This document shows, piece after piece, positions 5,614 through 7,973 of a DNA stretch of 7,973 nucleotides. Under the pieces are notes generated by a model. That model searched no databases, had not been told where the DNA came from, and worked only from the letters and a program-made list of their open reading frames with translations. Made by a program: the position numbers and the translations under genes. The DNA is taken from the NCBI GenBank assembly GCA_023400335.1, contig JAEXFF010000229.1, positions 1 through 7,973 of the forward strand. The letters are read 5' to 3'. Each line of letters starts with the position of its first letter. The stretch's first letter is position 1. The DNA is from Bacteroidota bacterium. GTDB taxonomy: Bacteria > Bacteroidota > Bacteroidia > Bacteroidales > Marinifilaceae.

Positions 5614-6570
5614 GTGTTCAGGTTAACTGCAAAAATAGAAATAACAAGTGCCAAAAATTGGGTTTTCGATAAAGTGAATTCCATCGAAATCACTCGGGAT
5701 ACAGATACCCTGACGGATACCTGTGAATTGAAATTACCGAAGAAAATCCTCTGGCTGGGAGAAAATGCCGTTCCTCTGAAGCGGGGAGATGAGATCAAAG
5801 TATTTTTGGGCTATAACGGTAATTTACAACTGGCTTTTCAGGGATATATTACTTCTATGGGATTCAAGGCTCCTTTTACCATAAATTGTGAAGATTATCT
5901 TTTTAAGCTGAAGCAGCAGGAGACCCGTAAACTTGCTTATAAATCTGCCACTCTCGATCAGATACTGAAAGATCAGGAGCTGAAGATTCCCTATAAGGTG
6001 TGTGGAGAGCAGCATATCGGTCCTTATCGGGTGACAGCGGATACGGTGAGCGGCTTACTCGGAAATTTGAAAGAGGTAGCGGGCGTCCGTTCGTTTATCC
6101 GTCTGGAAGAAGAGCCCGTATTGTATTGTGGGGTGTTGTTTGATCCGGAAGATATTCACAAGTACATATTTGCTACCGGCTTGAATATTATCGAGGACAC
6201 CGAATTGAAGGAGCAGAAGGAAGAAGAGTTTAAAATAAAAGTCCGGGCTATCTCCTTATTGCCGGATAACGAAAAAATAGAGATAGAAGTAGGGGATGAA
6301 GATGGAGAAGTGCGAACCCTGCATACTTATGACAAAAAGGAGGAAGAACTCCGGGCTTGGGCGGAACAGGAGCTGAAACGGCTCCGGCGGGCAGGCTTAT
6401 CGGGTTCCTTTACGACTTTCGGCGGGAAATTGGCAGAGAAACTAGATTATATCGGGATGCGGATAGAGGGGGAATCCCGGGGGATCTATCAGTTACAAAA
6501 AAATATTATCAGATATTCATCCGAAGGATTTCGTCAGGAAATTACTTTGGGAAAAAGAATAGCAGAATGA
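5614..6570 (+). CDS. Baseplate hub protein (gpD/gp27-like, late control protein D type)
   Basis: This is the inferred hub at the tail tip that links tube to spike, equivalent to P2 gpD, T4 gp27 or Mu gp44. The 318-residue protein starts with beta strands carrying I-E-I-T-R-D-T-D-T-L-T-D-T-C (about 23-36), then R-G-D-E-I-K-V-F-L-G-Y and a G-Y-I-T-S strand. These match the first barrel of gp27-like hubs, which usually reads 'R-G-D-x-V-x-V-x-x-G-Y' there. A helical insert with S-A-T-L-D-Q-I-L follows, then a second beta region and a C-terminal R-I-E-G-E-S-R-G-I-Y-Q-L-Q strand. The start is GTG at 5614; no upstream in-frame ATG or GTG is available, and the next ATG lies far inside the first domain. 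The stop overlaps the spike start as ATGA, indicating translational coupling and likely 1:1 production. Confidence 0.78.
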   Translation: MFRLTAKIEITSAKNWVFDKVNSIEITRDTDTLTDTCELKLPKKILWLGENAVPLKRGDEIKVFLGYNGNLQLAFQGYITSMGFKAPFTINCEDYLFKLKQQETRKLAYKSATLDQILKDQELKIPYKVCGEQHIGPYRVTADTVSGLLGNLKEVAGVRSFIRLEEEPVLYCGVLFDPEDIHKYIFATGLNIIEDTELKEQKEEEFKIKVRAISLLPDNEKIEIEVGDEDGEVRTLHTYDKKEEELRAWAEQELKRLRRAGLSGSFTTFGGKLAEKLDYIGMRIEGESRGIYQLQKNIIRYSSEGFRQEITLGKRIAE

Positions 6571-7127
6571 CTATACAGGAAGCAATACGAAAGATAGCCA
6601 TATCGGGTTTGGAACTTTATTGTAAAGTGTGTAAAGTGGATGCGGTAGACGAAGAAAACCGAACGATAGACTGTTCTCCTCTGGATGGAAGTGCTCCTTT
6701 GCTGGGAGTGAATTTGCAGGCGAACCAGAAAAGTGCAGAAGGAGTGGTACTGTTTCCGGCAATGGGAAGTTATGTTGTGGTTGCTTTTATCAATCCCTCT
6801 GTCGGCGTCGTAATTGTATACGAGAAAATCGATAAAGTCCGGTTGAAAATCGGTGAGACGAGTACGCTCTGGACCGAAGATCAGGTGGAGATAGCTGTCA
6901 AAGACAAAACTGTAACTATAAATTCGGAAAAGGTAAATATTAACGGAGGAAAGTACGGACGACTGTTAAAGGCTGAGGATTTTATTCCGAAAATAAATAA
7001 TTTGATAAATGCTTTTAATAGTCATACACATACTACTTCAGAAGGTCCTACAACTACGCCTAATTTAGTGAGTCCTGTTTCGACCTTAGAAGCCGATAAA
7101 TTTTTAGATAAAAATGTAGTACATTGA
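6567..7127 (+). CDS. Baseplate spike protein (gpV/gp45-like)
   Basis: This is the likely membrane-piercing central spike, equivalent to P2 gpV or Mu gp45. The 186-residue protein has an N-terminal helix and an OB-fold-like beta region (about 18-90, with P-L-L-G-V-N and F-P-A-M-G-S-Y-V-V-V-A-F). Short alternating strands suited to a trimeric beta-helix follow (V-E-I-A-V-K-D-K-T-V-T-I-N-S near 110-125). Near the end is N-S-H-T-H-T-T-S-E-G-P-T, where His153 and His155 form the HxH pair that binds an iron ion in known spike tips. The frame is open upstream to 6357, but the ATG at 6567 is chosen because it overlaps the hub stop by ATGA and leaves a family-sized protein. The upstream frame lies wholly inside the hub gene. 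Confidence 0.75.
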   Translation: MTIQEAIRKIAISGLELYCKVCKVDAVDEENRTIDCSPLDGSAPLLGVNLQANQKSAEGVVLFPAMGSYVVVAFINPSVGVVIVYEKIDKVRLKIGETSTLWTEDQVEIAVKDKTVTINSEKVNINGGKYGRLLKAEDFIPKINNLINAFNSHTHTTSEGPTTTPNLVSPVSTLEADKFLDKNVVH

Positions 7128-7129
7128 TA

Positions 7130-7405
7130 ATGAAAGGAATATTGATCGATTCAGACACAGAGGATTTACAAATTCGTAACGGTTCTTTGCAGCTGGGGGA
7201 TACGACGGAGCAGGTGGCGGAGTGTATACTTCGGGCCGCCCGCGGGGAACTTAAAGAATATCCCCTGATTGGGGCAGAAGTTTTTAAACTGGTCAACGGC
7301 AATACAGACCCACTCTGGTGTGAGAATGCAAAAGAAATGCTTTTGGCCTGCGGGATTCCTGTCTCTCAGGTTAAAATAGAAGATAACCAAATTTCAATAG
7401 AATAA
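7130..7405 (+). CDS. Baseplate wedge protein (gp25/gpW-like)
   Basis: A small conserved baseplate component equivalent to P2 gpW, T4 gp25 or Mu gp46, which joins baseplate wedges to the first sheath ring. It has 91 residues, within the usual short range. A helix carrying D-T-T-E-Q-V-A-E-C-I-L-R-A-A-R-G-E-L-K-E (about 24-43) leads to the Y-P-L-I-G turn, and the protein ends with a beta strand (V-K-I-E-D-N-Q-I-S-I-E). The E-x-x-x-Y-P-x-x-G arrangement after a helix is the part of the gp25 fold I recognise. A TTG at 7124 could add two residues, but the ATG at 7130, two nt after the spike stop, is preferred. Its stop overlaps the next start (TAATG). Confidence 0.7.
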   Translation: MKGILIDSDTEDLQIRNGSLQLGDTTEQVAECILRAARGELKEYPLIGAEVFKLVNGNTDPLWCENAKEMLLACGIPVSQVKIEDNQISIE

Positions 7406-7695
7406 TGAAAATAACACCGGCAGAGAGGCAAAGTCTTCTGGACATTGCCATACAAACAAGCGGTAGCCTGGAGGCAGCTTTCGCATTATCGGTTAAAAAT
7501 GACCTTGGCTTATCCGAACCCCTTGCGACGGATCGTGTACTTGAAACGGTGGCTGTAGCCGATCAGCTGGTCCTTTCCCGTTATAAAGTGAAGAAACTGC
7601 AGCCTGCTACAGCTATTTCTCCGGAGGATCAGAAGACGATACCGTATGGAGGAATTGGTTTTATGGGTATAGAAGTGGATTTTATTGTAAGTTGA
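7405..7695 (+). CDS. LysM-like tail protein (gpX-like)
   Basis: A 96-residue protein probably located at the baseplate or tube. Residues 9-40 (Q-S-L-L-D-I-A-I-Q, G-S-L-E-A-A-F-A-L-S, N-D-L-G-L-S-E-P-L) follow the LysM pattern of helix, helix and 'N-x-L-x-x-x-x-x-L', as in P2 gpX. The usual later 'G-x-x-L' glycine is replaced by T-D-R-V-L. The C-terminal half ends G-G-I-G-F-M-G-I-E-V-D-F-I-V-S, an ending I recall from Bacteroidetes prophage proteins. There is no signal peptide, so it is not a cell-wall-binding secreted LysM protein. It is coupled to the wedge gene by a 1-nt overlap and followed by a 4-nt gap. Mu has no separate gene at this place. The function is inferred. Confidence 0.55.
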   Translation: MKITPAERQSLLDIAIQTSGSLEAAFALSVKNDLGLSEPLATDRVLETVAVADQLVLSRYKVKKLQPATAISPEDQKTIPYGGIGFMGIEVDFIVS

Positions 7696-7699
7696 TCTA

Positions 7700-7973
7700 A
7701 TGAAGAAAATTGCAGACATAAAAGACAGTATTGTCAAGGAATTTATGCGGAATGAAGAAGCCGCTAAAGTATATGGATTTACGCCTGGCGATGATTTTGC
7801 CGAGCATTTTAATAAGATTTCGGTTGAAAGTGTGTTGTTTTATATCGTAGCCTGTGTCGTTTGGACGATGGAAAATCTTTTTGAAGAACATACACGGGAT
7901 ACCAATGCGTATATCGAAGAGATGATCCCTCACCGGCCGAAATGGTACCGGGATAAAGTGCTGGGGTTTATGA
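7700..7973 (+). CDS. Probable baseplate protein in the gpJ/gp47 position, partial (5' end only)
   Basis: The gene starts with ATG at 7700, four nt after the previous stop, and runs off the window without a stop; 91 complete codons are visible. The visible part is helical: a charged N-terminal helix (I-K-D-S-I-V-K-E-F-M), an aromatic-acidic turn (Y-G-F-T-P-G-D-D-F), a hydrophobic helix (S-V-L-F-Y-I-V-A-C-V-V-W), then E-E-H-T-R-D and a P-H-R-P-K-W-Y-R-D-K motif. I recall a similar 'L-F-Y-I-V-A' plus 'P-H-x-x-x-W-Y' beginning from Bacteroidetes prophage baseplate genes that usually follow the LysM-like gene. By order it takes the place of Mu gp47/P2 gpJ, the baseplate wedge. The hydrophobic helix is more likely packed inside the protein than membrane-spanning. 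The C-terminal region needed to confirm a J-like fold is missing. Confidence 0.55.
   Translation, partial: MKKIADIKDSIVKEFMRNEEAAKVYGFTPGDDFAEHFNKISVESVLFYIVACVVWTMENLFEEHTRDTNAYIEEMIPHRPKWYRDKVLGFM

Noticed and set aside
6357..6566. 70-residue upstream extension of the spike frame
   Set aside because: It lies inside the hub gene and has Arg-rich, shadow-like composition. The ATG at 6567 gives a family-sized spike with ATGA coupling. It is kept only as part of the speculative frameshift finding.
1..7973. tRNA, rRNA, CRISPR array, insertion sequence or att site
   Set aside because: I found no cloverleaf, no regularly spaced repeats, no transposase-like protein and no flanking direct repeats; apart from short spacers the whole window is phage coding sequence.
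770..7973. Type VI secretion or extracellular contractile injection system
   Set aside because: The TP901 tape measure, the chaperone frameshift, and the gpX-like and spanin-like genes fit a phage tail. No TssB/TssC pair, AAA+ ATPase or toxin gene is present. A tailocin cannot be excluded from this window.

Overview
The window reads as the tail module of a contractile-tailed (myovirus-type) temperate phage or prophage of a Bacteroidetes host, probably Bacteroidales. All supported genes lie on the + strand in one tightly packed run with 1-8 nt overlaps or short gaps, apart from three spacers of 25-137 nt. The host assignment rests on the protein families (a DUF2586-type sheath, a DUF6046-like protein, a LysM-like tail protein ending in a G-I-E-V-D-F motif), on moderate GC, and on AT-rich translation starts without convincing Shine-Dalgarno sites. 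It is a judgement from memory of these families, not a database result.

Layout. Positions 21-632 encode a lipoprotein with a C-terminal membrane helix, best explained as a one-protein (unimolecular) spanin for lysis. A 137-nt spacer follows with a good hairpin and perhaps a 32-codon ORF. Then come tail sheath (770-1954), tail tube (1963-2412), a spacer holding a 13-bp hairpin, and a tail assembly chaperone (2467-2841). A second reading frame, used through a programmed -1 frameshift, extends the chaperone to 3050. Next are the TP901-type tape measure (3043-4974), a DUF6046-like tail protein (4974-5588), a gpD/gp27-like hub (5614-6570), a gpV-like spike with an HxH motif (6567-7127), a gp25/gpW-like wedge protein (7130-7405), a LysM/gpX-like protein (7405-7695), and the start of a probable baseplate protein in the J position (7700 to the window end).

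How it works together. The gene order matches the Mu tail operon (sheath, tube, chaperone with frameshift, tape measure, gp43-like, gp44-like, gp45-like spike, gp46-like, gp47-like), with a P2 gpX-like small gene inserted before the J position. The chaperones and tape measure set up tube assembly and length. The hub, spike, wedge and LysM-like proteins form the baseplate, and the sheath contracts around the tube. No integrase, transposase, capsid, portal or tail fibre gene is in the window, so an intact phage, a defective prophage and a tailocin cannot be told apart here.

The strongest non-trivial signal is the A_AAA_AAC slippery heptamer at 2829-2835 with a downstream stem, opening a frame that has no usable start codon of its own. 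The spanin candidate is the second most interesting item.
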